From contig CAWJJG010000005.1 in NCBI GenBank assembly GCA_963843085.1, positions 1-64,000 on the forward strand: a DNA stretch of 64,000 nucleotides, read 5' to 3'. How positions within the stretch are numbered: position 1 is the stretch's first letter; each line of letters opens with the position of its first letter. The notes beneath the pieces are model-generated. The model made no database searches and was not told the origin of the DNA. It was given only the letters and a program-made list of their open reading frames with translations. This DNA is from DASUPK01 sp963843085 (GTDB lineage Bacteria > Actinomycetota > Thermoleophilia > Solirubrobacterales > 70-9). Below, one piece after another: positions 19,656 to 28,243 of the stretch. Both the position numbers and the translations under genes were made by a program.

Positions 19656-20083
19656 CTAGGGGCGTTGGACGCGTGATTGCGCCAGCAACTCAGCTCGTGC
19701 TTGAAAATACGGCACCAAGACCTCCTCTTTGGTGCGCGACCAGTCATCGAGAAGTGTCTCGGGGGGGACCGCGACGGCGTAGGCGCTCGCTGGCTGGCCT
19801 GTGACAGTCCTAATTCGGCGCCGCATTTCCTCAGCTAGGTCGTCCCTTTCAGATCCCTGAAAGGTTCAAGGTTGAACTCAACGCCGCGCGGCCGTGGTCC
19901 GGGGGTGACATATACGCCGACTCCACTCCTCACCGGATGTTTGCTCCGCCCCGGCGGCTCATCTATGCGCGGACGATAGTTGCGGCCGTACTTACGTTTA
20001 TCTACCCGCAGGTCGAGCTCCGCGGCGATCTGCTCCATTTGGATCAACACTTCTCGAGCCGGTGTGTTCTTGGGTTTGATCAT
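19656..20083 (-). CDS. Hypothetical basic protein, probably frameshifted
   Basis: ATG 20083 (GGGTGGGAACGCG upstream) starts MIKPKNTPAREVLIQMEQIA and the frame stops at 19835 after NLEPFRDLKGTT. The neighbouring frame then continues in the same style, GSERDDLAEEMRRRIRTVTG ... PETLLDDWSRTKEEVLVPYF, to TAG at 19656. A one-base change in the AAAGGG run near 19845 would join both into about 142 residues. The fragment has a helical N-terminus, a Gly/Arg/Pro-rich middle and an acidic helical end. No family recognised. If the two frames are not one gene, the first is an 82-residue orphan. Confidence 0.45.
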
Positions 20084-20157
20084 TCGCGTTCCCACCCCCC
20101 GGCACGGCCAACCCGGCTAGGCCTCTGCATTTCTTCGCCGCGACGACAAGTCGTACC

Positions 20158-20634
20158 GTGTGGAAGATCGCTCGGTTCGTAGTACAGCAGCACGACGCTA
20201 CCGCACTCCATTTCGATCTTCGGCTCGAGATCGACGGGGTTCTCCGCTCCTGGGCAGTCCCGAAGGGGCCATCACTGGATCCAGCCGTGCGACGCTTAGC
20301 CGTCCCAGTCGATGACCATCCTCTTGCTGCTGGCGAATTCGAGGGAGTGCACGGACAATCAGCCCGGGGCAGCGGCGCAGTAATCATTTGGGACGAGGGC
20401 GAGGTGACACAGCTCAGCGAGGAATCCAGCCATGTCTCGTTTGTTCTCGCGGGCACGAAACTCAATGGCCGCTTTGTCCTGGTGAAAACCGACAATCGCT
20501 GGCTTCTTGTCAAGGCCAACGACGAGCAAGCTCGCACTGGCTCGGACGTCGTAGCCGAAAGACCGACCAGCGTAAGGAGTGGCAAGACCGTGCAAGAGGT
20601 CGCCGCGAGCCAATCAACGTCGTCCGACAGTTAA
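20158..20634 (+). CDS. LigD-type 3'-phosphoesterase domain protein
   Basis: 158 residues from GTG 20158. The sequence FVVQQHDATALHFDLRLEID, then SWAVPKGPSLDPAVRRLAVP and DHPLAAGEFEG, follows the LigD phosphoesterase pattern: the metal-binding His and Asp (H-x-x-x-x-H-F/Y-D-L-R-L), SWAVPKG, and the second His in DHPL. This domain removes 3'-phosphate/ribonucleotide ends during non-homologous end joining. Here it is free-standing, without ligase or polymerase domain and without ku nearby. The tail after about residue 125 is low-complexity and not part of the fold. Confidence 0.75.
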   Translation: MWKIARFVVQQHDATALHFDLRLEIDGVLRSWAVPKGPSLDPAVRRLAVPVDDHPLAAGEFEGVHGQSARGSGAVIIWDEGEVTQLSEESSHVSFVLAGTKLNGRFVLVKTDNRWLLVKANDEQARTGSDVVAERPTSVRSGKTVQEVAASQSTSSDS

Positions 20635-20813
20635 CGGTCGCTGACTATTCGCGCCCGCCTGAACACGCTCTGCACACAGCTGCTGGCCGAATCCTTCGAG
20701 TATCTTCCCCGGATCTGTTCGATCAGCAGCGAGTACCTCGAACCGTCTAAGTGCCCGGAATTCGACTTTCGCCGAGACGCACAACTCGGTAAGCAAAGCG
20801 TGTTCAGCTCGTG

Positions 20814-21764
20814 ATGGGTGTCGCGGATATCGATCGCTTTCGCGGCGCGATGATGGGGCTCGCCGTTGGCGACGCAGTCGGCACAACCATCGAATTCTCG
20901 CCCCCCGGCAGCTTCGAGCCAGTCAGCGACATGGTTGGAGGTGGCCCGTTTCGCTTGCCGCCAGGAGCATGGACGGACGACACCTCGATGGCCCTCTGTC
21001 TCGCCGACAGCCTCGTGGAGAAGGGAGTATTCGATCCGGCCGATCAGCTGGAACGTTTTGTCCGCTGGTACCGCGATGGCTATCGATCAAGCACTGGGAG
21101 GTGCTTCGACATCGGGAACTCGACGAGGCGCGCGCTGGATCGTTTTCGGCGAACCGGCGATCCATTTCCCGGTGACGCAGACCCAAACGGAGCTGGAAAC
21201 GGACCACTTATGAAGCTTGCTCCTATTCCCCTTGCTTTCGCGGCATCGCCCAAGGACGCGGTGAGGTATGCAGCCGAAAGCGCCAGAACGACACATGGGG
21301 CTAAACAGGCGGCAGACGCGGCTCGCTATTTCGCCGGACTTGTCGTTGGAGCTGTGGGAGGAGTTCCTCGTGCGGAACTGCTCGGAGGGGATGCATTCGA
21401 GCCGTTGCCCGACCTTTGGAGAAGCGATCCGTTGCATCCCGAGGTGATGGCGGTGGCTGCCGGTTCGTTCCGAGAAAAGAACCCGCCCGAGATCAAGGGC
21501 ACCGGATATGTCGTTCTCGCCCTCGAGGCAGCCCTGTGGGCAGTCCACAAGAGTGACGAGTTCGAAGAAGCGGTCCTCTTGGCCGTCAACCTAGGGGACG
21601 ACGCTGATTCAACCGGCGCGATTTGCGGTCAGCTAGCCGGAGCTATCTATGGCATCGAGGCTATTCCCAGCGAATGGCGCGAGCGGGTAGTGATGAAGGA
21701 AGACATCATCGGGCTCGCAGAGGCGCTGCACGCAATGGCAGCAACTGACAAGGTCGACGAATAG
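20814..21764 (+). CDS. ADP-ribosylglycohydrolase family protein
   Basis: About 316 residues. The N-terminus DRFRGAMMGLAVGDAVGTTI is the family signature, followed by the metal-binding block PPGAWTDDTSMALCLADSLV (the T-D-D-T-x-M motif) and, near the end, LAVNLGDDADSTGAICGQLA, the second D-D-A-D-S/T metal site. All binuclear-metal residues are present, so it should remove ADP-ribose from protein, nucleic acid or small substrates. GTG 20811 precedes the ATG directly; either could be used. It lies alone in an accessory stretch; a role in reversing a toxin-type ADP-ribosylation is possible but no ADP-ribosyltransferase is visible here. Confidence 0.85.
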   Translation: MGVADIDRFRGAMMGLAVGDAVGTTIEFSPPGSFEPVSDMVGGGPFRLPPGAWTDDTSMALCLADSLVEKGVFDPADQLERFVRWYRDGYRSSTGRCFDIGNSTRRALDRFRRTGDPFPGDADPNGAGNGPLMKLAPIPLAFAASPKDAVRYAAESARTTHGAKQAADAARYFAGLVVGAVGGVPRAELLGGDAFEPLPDLWRSDPLHPEVMAVAAGSFREKNPPEIKGTGYVVLALEAALWAVHKSDEFEEAVLLAVNLGDDADSTGAICGQLAGAIYGIEAIPSEWRERVVMKEDIIGLAEALHAMAATDKVDE

Positions 21765-21951
21765 CCGTACTGATCGACGCGGGTGAAGGATCTCGAGTTC
21801 AAATTCTTCCCAAGTAGCTCACGTTGGGCGAGCTCTCGCGATCCCCTCTGCGGTATCCCCCAGGGGAAGAAATAGGGAGCCTGCCTGCCTTAGTGTTCGA
21901 GCGAGTGCTTACGGCCTTCGTCACCGAGGTTGCCACCCGCGTGAACTCCAA

Positions 21952-22362
21952 ATGTTTCTAGACGCCCTCAACAACGACGAGAAAAGCTGCTTCTGGCAAG
22001 CGGTGCTCCTCTTGGTCGAGGTCGACCAGGAGTTGCATAGAACCGAAGAAGACATCAAGAACCGGCTTGCGTTGGAGCTGCAGCTCGATGATCCACCGAG
22101 CGCCGGGACGCTTGAGGAACTATTGCCTTCCCTCAAAACCGTTCGCAGGCCGGTCGAGGCAAATGTCTTCCTGTTTGAACTCGCTGGCGTCGCGCTGGCT
22201 GACCACGAGCTCCATCCGGCCGAAGCGTCGCTGCTCGAGCAATTCCGGGCTGAGCTGGAGATTCCCGAAGGACTGCTTGAGCAGTTCTACGAGGTCGCTG
22301 AGGCGTCCCTGCAGGTCACTGAGCGCGCGCGGCTCTTGATCAATGAGAGCGGTCGCGAGTAG
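21952..22362 (+). CDS. TerB-like helical protein
   Basis: 136 residues. Two similar helical halves carry acidic motifs: FWQAVLLLVEVDQELHRTEE and FLFELAGVALADHELHPAEA, the second matching the A-D-x-E-x-x-x-x-E metal-type motif of TerB (tellurite resistance) domains; the following EQFRAELEIPEGLLEQFYE completes the fold. It ends 3 bp before the AAA ATPase start, so the two are one operon. TerB domains often accompany membrane- or nucleic-acid-associated ATPases as acidic adaptor proteins. No ribosome site is obvious at ATG 21952. Confidence 0.6.
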   Translation: MFLDALNNDEKSCFWQAVLLLVEVDQELHRTEEDIKNRLALELQLDDPPSAGTLEELLPSLKTVRRPVEANVFLFELAGVALADHELHPAEASLLEQFRAELEIPEGLLEQFYEVAEASLQVTERARLLINESGRE

Positions 22363-22365
22363 GAA

Positions 22366-23904
22366 TTGCTCAGATCTATCACCCTCAGCAATGTGCGGGT
22401 GTTCGACGGAGGCCCCTGGCAATTCGAGCTCCCCGGCCTCACGGTGTTTTGCGGAACGAATAGCGCTGGGAAATCGACGCTGCTCAAGCTTCCGATGCTT
22501 CTCCACCAGACTCAGGCTGGATCAGGAGTTGACGCTCAGAGCCCGGGGCGGCTGCAATTTCATGGAAGCCACGTCGACCTCGGTGAGTTCAACACGCTCG
22601 TGTCACTCCGGGATGGATCAAAGGAGCTGATGATTGGCGCTGATGTCGACACTACGGTGGCACGCGGGACTGTCGAATGGTTGGAGGAGCTTGGCCAGAG
22701 TCAGAGCGGGGTCAAACCTGCTGCCAAGAAAAAGAAAGGGGACGTCCCGGCGAGATTCTCATCGGAGTTCTATTTCGGCACCGAGACTTTGGTTAAGGAA
22801 GATCGGGAGCCCCAACATTCGCTGGCACGAGCGGAGTTTGAACTCCGAACGAATGAAGCGAGGCTTCTCAGTTGGGGGCTAAGACGTGCCATGCATAAGA
22901 AACGCGGTGCTGAATACTTTCTCCGATTGCCACAGACTTTTTTCGAGGCGGAGTTTGCTGGCTACGGCGCATACGAGTTTCGCCAGGGTAAGAACACGAA
23001 TAACACTATTGAGGTAGCCGTAGAACTCCGAGGGCTCCTTCCTGATGCTGTCCTCGCCTCGATGGGTATGGGCGGTTCCGAGCCGGTCGAGCGTCGGCTC
23101 CCGTTGCCGCTCGACATCGCCACTCCGTTTCGCTCGCTTCGAGATTCCCTGAACGGAGTGCGATATCTCGGGCCTCTTCGTTCGCCAGCGGAGCGGTTCT
23201 ACGTTGCCGCTGGCGATTCACCTCAATCCCTCGATACGTCGGGAGACTTCCTGCCGTACGTACTCAGAGACAGAGGCACCGAGACGATCGAGGCTCCGTT
23301 ACCTGGCGGAACAAGTCAACACATGACGCTGGTCGAGGCATTGAATCGATGGATCGCCTTCCTGCGCGACGGGACAGAGGATGCCTCATCAACCGATGAA
23401 GAAATCGATGTGGAGTCGACAAGACAGGTTCTTGTCGAGCTCGAGCTCCGCGGCGCGGCCGGAGAAGGAAAGTATGCCCTCGCCGATTCCGGATTCGGAT
23501 ACTCGCAAGTCCTTCCGATATTGGTCCGAGGCCTCCTAACCGGAGACAACGAGACACTGATCATCGAGCAACCAGAACTCCATCTCCATCCGGCAGTTCA
23601 GATCCGGCTCGCGTCGTTCTTCGTCGAGCTGAGTACTTCGGGCCGGCAGGTCATTCTCGAAACCCATAGCGAGCACATCGTCAACGCGATCCGCGTAGCC
23701 ACGGCTGAGGATGACAGCAACGAGCTCACCAAGGTGGTGCGAATCTACTATTTGGATTCGAGCAGCTGGCCGCCGTCCGTTCACGATCTAAATGTCCAAG
23801 CAAATGGGACGGTTCCTGATTGGCCACAGTCCTTTTTCGGAGAGGCACTGTCGCTCACTGGACGACTCCTCAGGGCGCAGCGCACAGCTAACCCGTCAAG
23901 TTAG
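22366..23904 (+). CDS. AAA ATPase with DUF3696-type C-terminus
   Basis: 512 residues, TTG start at 22366 with TAGGA upstream. It has an ABC/SMC-like ATPase split over the chain: Walker A TVFCGTNSAGKSTLLKLPML (about 30-45), a signature-like ADSGFGYSQVLPILVRGL, Walker B LIIEQPELHLHPAVQIRL, and the H-loop VILETHSEHIVNAIRVA. The last ~60 residues (VRIYYLDSS ... NGTVPDWPQSFFGEALSL) match the DUF3696 pattern in which a Trp-Pro-x-x-F-F-x-E stretch ends the fold. Proteins of this kind act in overcoming-lysogenization- or Gabija-like defence, usually with a partner; here the partners would be the TerB-like and the downstream protein. It overlaps the next gene by one base (TAGTG). Confidence 0.75.
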   Translation: MLRSITLSNVRVFDGGPWQFELPGLTVFCGTNSAGKSTLLKLPMLLHQTQAGSGVDAQSPGRLQFHGSHVDLGEFNTLVSLRDGSKELMIGADVDTTVARGTVEWLEELGQSQSGVKPAAKKKKGDVPARFSSEFYFGTETLVKEDREPQHSLARAEFELRTNEARLLSWGLRRAMHKKRGAEYFLRLPQTFFEAEFAGYGAYEFRQGKNTNNTIEVAVELRGLLPDAVLASMGMGGSEPVERRLPLPLDIATPFRSLRDSLNGVRYLGPLRSPAERFYVAAGDSPQSLDTSGDFLPYVLRDRGTETIEAPLPGGTSQHMTLVEALNRWIAFLRDGTEDASSTDEEIDVESTRQVLVELELRGAAGEGKYALADSGFGYSQVLPILVRGLLTGDNETLIIEQPELHLHPAVQIRLASFFVELSTSGRQVILETHSEHIVNAIRVATAEDDSNELTKVVRIYYLDSSSWPPSVHDLNVQANGTVPDWPQSFFGEALSLTGRLLRAQRTANPSS

Positions 23905-24726
23905 TGCCGCCACTTCTCTGCCCATCGCCTCTCGTGCTCGATCAGAGCTTTCCGCGCTCGGAAGCGGAGCTGCAAGCAGCTAGCGCTGCTCTTGGCGTGC
24001 TGCAAGAGTGGCTGGAGGATCAACGAGTCCTTGTTGCTGTTACGCCCTCAATGCAGGAGTTTGTCGGCGTATTCGAGTGGCAACAGCCCGGAAGCGATAT
24101 GGGGGTATTAACTGAGATCTATAGATATTTATCCCTTCTGCTTCTTTCAGCCAATCCGGCTGTTCGATTGCTGCATCTGAGGATCCACTGACACGGAATA
24201 TCTACATCCGGTTCCGGCTAGTTGTGACGAAGGCCCGCTTGTGCAGGAATGGAGCCATGACGTTGGGGCACTGTTGTTGATGCACGAGTCCCAGGTTGGC
24301 CCGGTGGAATCGTCCTGCGTGGGCGTGATTTGCGCGGAGCCCTTCAACGGTGGTTCCTGCCCTGGGTATGACCGTGAGGCGAAGTCGTTTCCGCTAGTCG
24401 GTCCTGACGACTTGAACTCTCTCGTGGACGCTGTTGTATGGGACGTACCGTCGGAGGCACGCGTGCAGTCCGTCGGCTTTGCTGACGCCCAACGACATCT
24501 CAAGCTGTTGGGCGCCACACGCATCGATAACCCCTCGGGCGGAAGCCATTACAAGGTGCACTTCGCCGGGGAGCGCCCGTGGGTACTCGACCCAAATGTG
24601 GACCCGATCCCCGATAGGTTCCTCGCTCAACTAGCCGACATATCTGGATACCCGCTGTCTGTGGTCAAGTACGTCTTGCGCAAAGGTGAGTTTCCACCGC
24701 GCGCTCTCGCGCTCTCCGAGGCCTAG
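23904..24726 (+). CDS. Unknown partner of the DUF3696 ATPase, probably frameshifted
   Basis: GTG 23904 shares its G with the ATPase stop. The first frame (VPPLLCPSPLVLDQSFPRSE ... IYRYLSLLLLSANPAVRLLH) ends at about 24191; the next frame continues STDTEYLHPVPASCDEGPLV, QEWSHDVGALLLMHES, ending at 24726. A single-base change near 24180-24195 would join both to about 274 residues. If the break is real, the second part would be its own gene from GTG 24241. The joined product has no motif I can name; conserved-looking features are C-D-E-G and a His-rich middle. It converges on the SNF2 gene with 12 bp between stops. Confidence 0.45.
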
Positions 24727-24738
24727 TCCTCGCTGCAC

Positions 24739-26400
24739 CTATTCGGACTCACCGCTGAGTAATAGGGACAACTGCGTCGCCGGGACGTCCGCGCCGGCGC
24801 TCATCCCGTTGATCAGCTGCTCGAACAAGTCTTTCTTTGTCTCCAATATCCGCTGCAGGCTTTCCTCGATCGTCTTCCTGCATCGGAATCGGTAAACCCT
24901 GACCCCTCGCTGCTGTCCAAGCCGCACCACTCGATCGCGAGCTTGCATGTCGGCCGATGGATTCCACCACTCATTGAAGAAGATGACGTGATTCGCGGCA
25001 GTCAACGTGAGCCCTTCACCGGCCACTCGCGTAGATGCAAGCAGTGCAGTCACAGACGAATCGGTTCCAAATCGACTGATAATGCCCTCTCGCTCTCGTG
25101 CACTCGTGTCGCCGGTCAAGTGAAGTGCTTCGGGCCCTCCGGACGCTGCCAAGCGCGTGCGCAGGAGATCAAGCGGAGCGAGCATATGGGAGAAGACCAC
25201 CGCCTTCTCGTGCTGAGTTTCGATCATTTCCAGGTGCTCGATGATCCGGTCGGCTTTCGCGCTCTCGCCGGAAAGCGGATCCATATCGCACAGTTGTCGT
25301 AGCTCAGTAATGCGCTTCAGCACTGCGCCGGGCGAATTGTCTAGTCGTTCCACCATTACTTCGTCGTATCGCGCGCGTTGATGCGGTAGCAGGTCGAGAC
25401 GCTCGACTGACTCGATCAGCTCGGGCAGTTCATCAAGGACATCCGCCTTATGGCGGCGAAGAGTGTACGGCTTGGCCCTGGCGCGTAATGCGGCGATTGG
25501 AAGACGCGCATCTTGTCTCGCGAATCTGTGGGGGTCAAGAAGCGAGAGAATCGTGGCGGTATCTAGTGGATCGCGCTCCAAAGGTGTTCCCGTTAGTGCC
25601 CATATCCGCTCTCGGGGCAAGCTTGCAATGCCGCTCGTTACCCGTGACTGCAGATTGCGGAGACGATGCGCCTCGTCAGCAACGATCAGTTCGGTGGTTC
25701 GACCGAGAAGAGCCTCGGGAGGGTCGCGAAGTTGTTCGTAGTTTGTAATCACCACGTGTACGCGCCCACTCACAGCGCGCCAAGCCTCTTCTCGGGCCTC
25801 TGCAGTAGGGGTCACCCGGAGACGTGTTAAATCGGGCGCCCACTTCGTCAGTTCCGCCTCCCACGTGCCCAAAACAGTGCGTGGGGCGATAACTACGGCT
25901 TGGGCAAGCTTGGTGGCTCTCACGAGGCGGGCAAGAGCAATAATCGCCTGAACCGTTTTCCCCAGCCCCATATCGTCCGCAAGGATGGCGGCTTCTCGCC
26001 CCTCCAACCACTCGACGCCGACCCTCTGGTAATTCATTAGAACGTCGGGCTCTGCGGCTGGAAGCAAGATTGGACCGAGCAGCGCACCCAATGTTGGCAG
26101 GCTCTTCCAAATCTCTGACGCCGATCCGCTAAATGGTGTGGGAAGAGGTAACGGATGGATCGGCACTCGAACCCGGACGATGTCGCCAAGTTCAACGGTG
26201 CGACCAGCAGCGGTATCCAACGAGACCATCCGCTGCGCCGCCAGCTGCAGACGAGACACATCGGCCCTTTGGTCGTCTGGCGCCCCCGCCGGGGCAACCT
26301 TGAAGAGCATGTGCTCGTCGTCCCACCGCTCGAGGGACAGACGTACTTGAACAGACTCCCCAGAAAGCTTCAGAACCGCTGTTGCCTCGTCACTACGCAA
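24739..26400 (-). CDS. SNF2-family DNA helicase/translocase
   Basis: 553 residues, TTG at 26400 with AAGG upstream, 8 bp after the DGQHR stop. SNF2 motifs in order: NYQRVGVEWLEGREAAILAD then DMGLGKTVQAIIALARL (Walker A), VVIAPRTVLGTWEAEL (Ia), LIVADEAHRLRNLQS (II, DEAH), RIWALTGTPLERDP (III), VVFSHMLAPLDLLRTRL (IV), ASTRVAGEGLTLTAANHVIF (V), DRVVRLGQQRGVRVYRF (VI). A poorly conserved ~130-residue N-terminus precedes it. As last gene of the sulfur-modification island it is the likely ATP-driven DNA translocase of the restriction arm; dnd loci commonly carry helicase-like restriction genes. No nuclease domain is fused. Confidence 0.85.
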   Translation of the reverse strand: MRSDEATAVLKLSGESVQVRLSLERWDDEHMLFKVAPAGAPDDQRADVSRLQLAAQRMVSLDTAAGRTVELGDIVRVRVPIHPLPLPTPFSGSASEIWKSLPTLGALLGPILLPAAEPDVLMNYQRVGVEWLEGREAAILADDMGLGKTVQAIIALARLVRATKLAQAVVIAPRTVLGTWEAELTKWAPDLTRLRVTPTAEAREEAWRAVSGRVHVVITNYEQLRDPPEALLGRTTELIVADEAHRLRNLQSRVTSGIASLPRERIWALTGTPLERDPLDTATILSLLDPHRFARQDARLPIAALRARAKPYTLRRHKADVLDELPELIESVERLDLLPHQRARYDEVMVERLDNSPGAVLKRITELRQLCDMDPLSGESAKADRIIEHLEMIETQHEKAVVFSHMLAPLDLLRTRLAASGGPEALHLTGDTSAREREGIISRFGTDSSVTALLASTRVAGEGLTLTAANHVIFFNEWWNPSADMQARDRVVRLGQQRGVRVYRFRCRKTIEESLQRILETKKDLFEQLINGMSAGADVPATQLSLLLSGESE

Positions 26401-26408
26401 GTACAGCC

Positions 26409-27788
26409 TTAACGCAACTGCCGGCCGCGTAGCGCGATGATTTCATCCCACATCTCAGAGGTCGCCTTTGGCTTCTGCGCGGGAATCAACCTCGAGGACC
26501 ACTGCGCTCGCAAATCCTTTTCGAGGGCCTCGTCAGCAGGATAGAGGCCGAGAATCCATTCCTGAAGACGGATTCCAAACTTGGTTGTGTCCGCGCGGTC
26601 CTCGCTCCGCATCCGCCAGCTTTCCTTGTCGGTATCCCAAACGAGGAGAAGGTAGCGCCAGGGGGGATTGTGTAGATCCCACTCCGCTTCCCCCAGTCCT
26701 TCAAGCGCCTGTCGTACCGCCTTCTTTGTGACGTTTTCGGACTCAGGCATCCGTTGATCGAGTGCGTATCTCGCGACCTCAGCAAAGAGTTGCTGACCGA
26801 TCGGCCAGAAGATGAGGAGATCTCGCATCTCTTTGTCATCATCATCGAGGTTGTGGCGTCGCAGCAACATTGGATCCTCAGTTAGCACCGGAACTTCGTC
26901 GAGCAAGCAGTCCCAATAGGTCTTGAGTTCCTCATAGAGCTTGTCCAACTGCTCGTCCGACGGTCGAAACCTCTGGAATTGCTTGATGTCGAGCTTTTCG
27001 GGACCCCATTTTGCATTCTGTCTCCCACGAGAATCCAAGAGGATCCTGTTCATGTCATAGAAAGTCTCCAAGCTGGTAAACCAAGGATCACCCTCCCTAA
27101 GGTTCTTTCCTTTTTCGGGCTTAATGGTCCCGGACTTTGAGAAGAACTCATGATCACGGATGAGTCGCCGCGTCAGTATTGCGAAGGCGTCGTCCTCATC
27201 CATCACAACATTTGTGAACTGGTCCATCGCCTTGGCGTACCGATTCAGATGACCAAATAGGCGGCGATATCGTTCAAAAAACTCCTGCTCGGACTCTGCG
27301 CCAGAGGGGACAACGACGAGCACTGAAACCTCCTCTTCATAGAACCCCTCAGGTGGGTCCTCTGTGTCCTCCTGCGGGTCGAGCAGTGTCTTGATCGCCG
27401 AAAGGCGATGCTGTCCGTCCAGCGCGTAGTACAACTGGGTTCCATCAAAAGCGAGGACCCCAAAGGTCTCGTTAAACCGCTCGTCGTCCTTGAGCATTTC
27501 AAAGCGATCATCTCCGGTCATTAAGACCGGATACCACTTGGGGTGTCCCTTCAATGCTGCTATGACGATCGAGGCGAAAAAGCGGTCCTTTTGCTTTGCA
27601 AGGTAGGTAACAATCTCGGTGCGAACTCGGCTCTCGCTCAGCGCACGTTGGAGCATCGTGTCCAGCGTGTAATTACCGTGCACATCCGAAGCGAATTGGA
27701 CGCTCTCCGCGAGCTCGCGCATGTTCATCTTGACGATGTAGTACTCCCATCGTCCCATCTTGCTGCGCATGGCGGGATAAAGATTCAC
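26409..27788 (-). CDS. DGQHR-domain (DndB-like) protein, second copy
   Basis: 459 residues from GTG 27788 with GGAG seven bases upstream. It begins with a short basic region, then YYIVKMNMRELAESVQFASD, and LYYALDGQHRLSAIKTLLDP near residue 123, the DGQHR motif that names this DndB-related family. Next come a VSVLVVVPS strand and a helical C-terminal half. DndB proteins bind the promoter of dnd genes as regulators or act with the modification machinery. It shares length and layout with the 37303-38724 product, and both are preceded by a GIY-YIG gene, so a two-gene unit has been duplicated. Confidence 0.8.
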   Translation of the reverse strand: MNLYPAMRSKMGRWEYYIVKMNMRELAESVQFASDVHGNYTLDTMLQRALSESRVRTEIVTYLAKQKDRFFASIVIAALKGHPKWYPVLMTGDDRFEMLKDDERFNETFGVLAFDGTQLYYALDGQHRLSAIKTLLDPQEDTEDPPEGFYEEEVSVLVVVPSGAESEQEFFERYRRLFGHLNRYAKAMDQFTNVVMDEDDAFAILTRRLIRDHEFFSKSGTIKPEKGKNLREGDPWFTSLETFYDMNRILLDSRGRQNAKWGPEKLDIKQFQRFRPSDEQLDKLYEELKTYWDCLLDEVPVLTEDPMLLRRHNLDDDDKEMRDLLIFWPIGQQLFAEVARYALDQRMPESENVTKKAVRQALEGLGEAEWDLHNPPWRYLLLVWDTDKESWRMRSEDRADTTKFGIRLQEWILGLYPADEALEKDLRAQWSSRLIPAQKPKATSEMWDEIIALRGRQLR

Positions 27789-27817
27789 GCCGGAGCTCCC
27801 TTCGGTTGGATTAGCGT

Positions 27818-28243
27818 TCAGATGGACTTCGGGGGACCGATTGTCGCTGTGAGGCCGGAGCGCATGTTCGCACTCGGCCCGAGCGTCTGAATGAGAACAG
27901 ACTCAACCCTGTCCAGGTCGTCGGCTGGAACTCGGGTGTACCAGAATTCGAGAATCCGAAAGCACCGCATGGCTCGACCGACCTCAAGGCTGGGATTTCG
28001 AGCATGTTGCAGGAAGCGGCTGCGCAGATTGCGGGCCTGCCCAACGTAAACAGGCGCATAGAGCTCTCCGAGCATCCCTGGTGCTGAGCGAAGACCGAAA
28101 CTACAGAGCCCGTATATGCCAGAGGCCTCTGGAATTGACTCGGCATGAAGTCCAGCAAATGGAACGCGCCTCCAGCGGCGACCGCTGGCTAGCTTGTCGA
28201 GTCGTCTCCAATCTCGATGATCCAAACTCCACCCGTGCCTCAT
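27818..28243 (-). CDS. GIY-YIG nuclease domain protein, second copy
   Basis: 141 residues. Core pattern: EASGIYGLC (the GIY half), YAPVYVGQARNLRSRFLQHA (the YIG half as YVG, with the conserved catalytic Arg in NLRSRF), then a helix with RAMRCFRILEFW and VESVLIQTLGPSANMR, where the Glu of VESVLI is the metal-binding residue. Small GIY-YIG nucleases cut DNA in repair, homing or restriction. ATG 28243 overlaps the upstream stop (ATGA), and 29 bp separate it from the DGQHR gene. Compare the copy at 38777-39349. As a nuclease coupled to a DndB-like protein it is the candidate restriction enzyme of the island. Confidence 0.78.
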   Translation of the reverse strand: MRHGWSLDHRDWRRLDKLASGRRWRRVPFAGLHAESIPEASGIYGLCSFGLRSAPGMLGELYAPVYVGQARNLRSRFLQHARNPSLEVGRAMRCFRILEFWYTRVPADDLDRVESVLIQTLGPSANMRSGLTATIGPPKSI

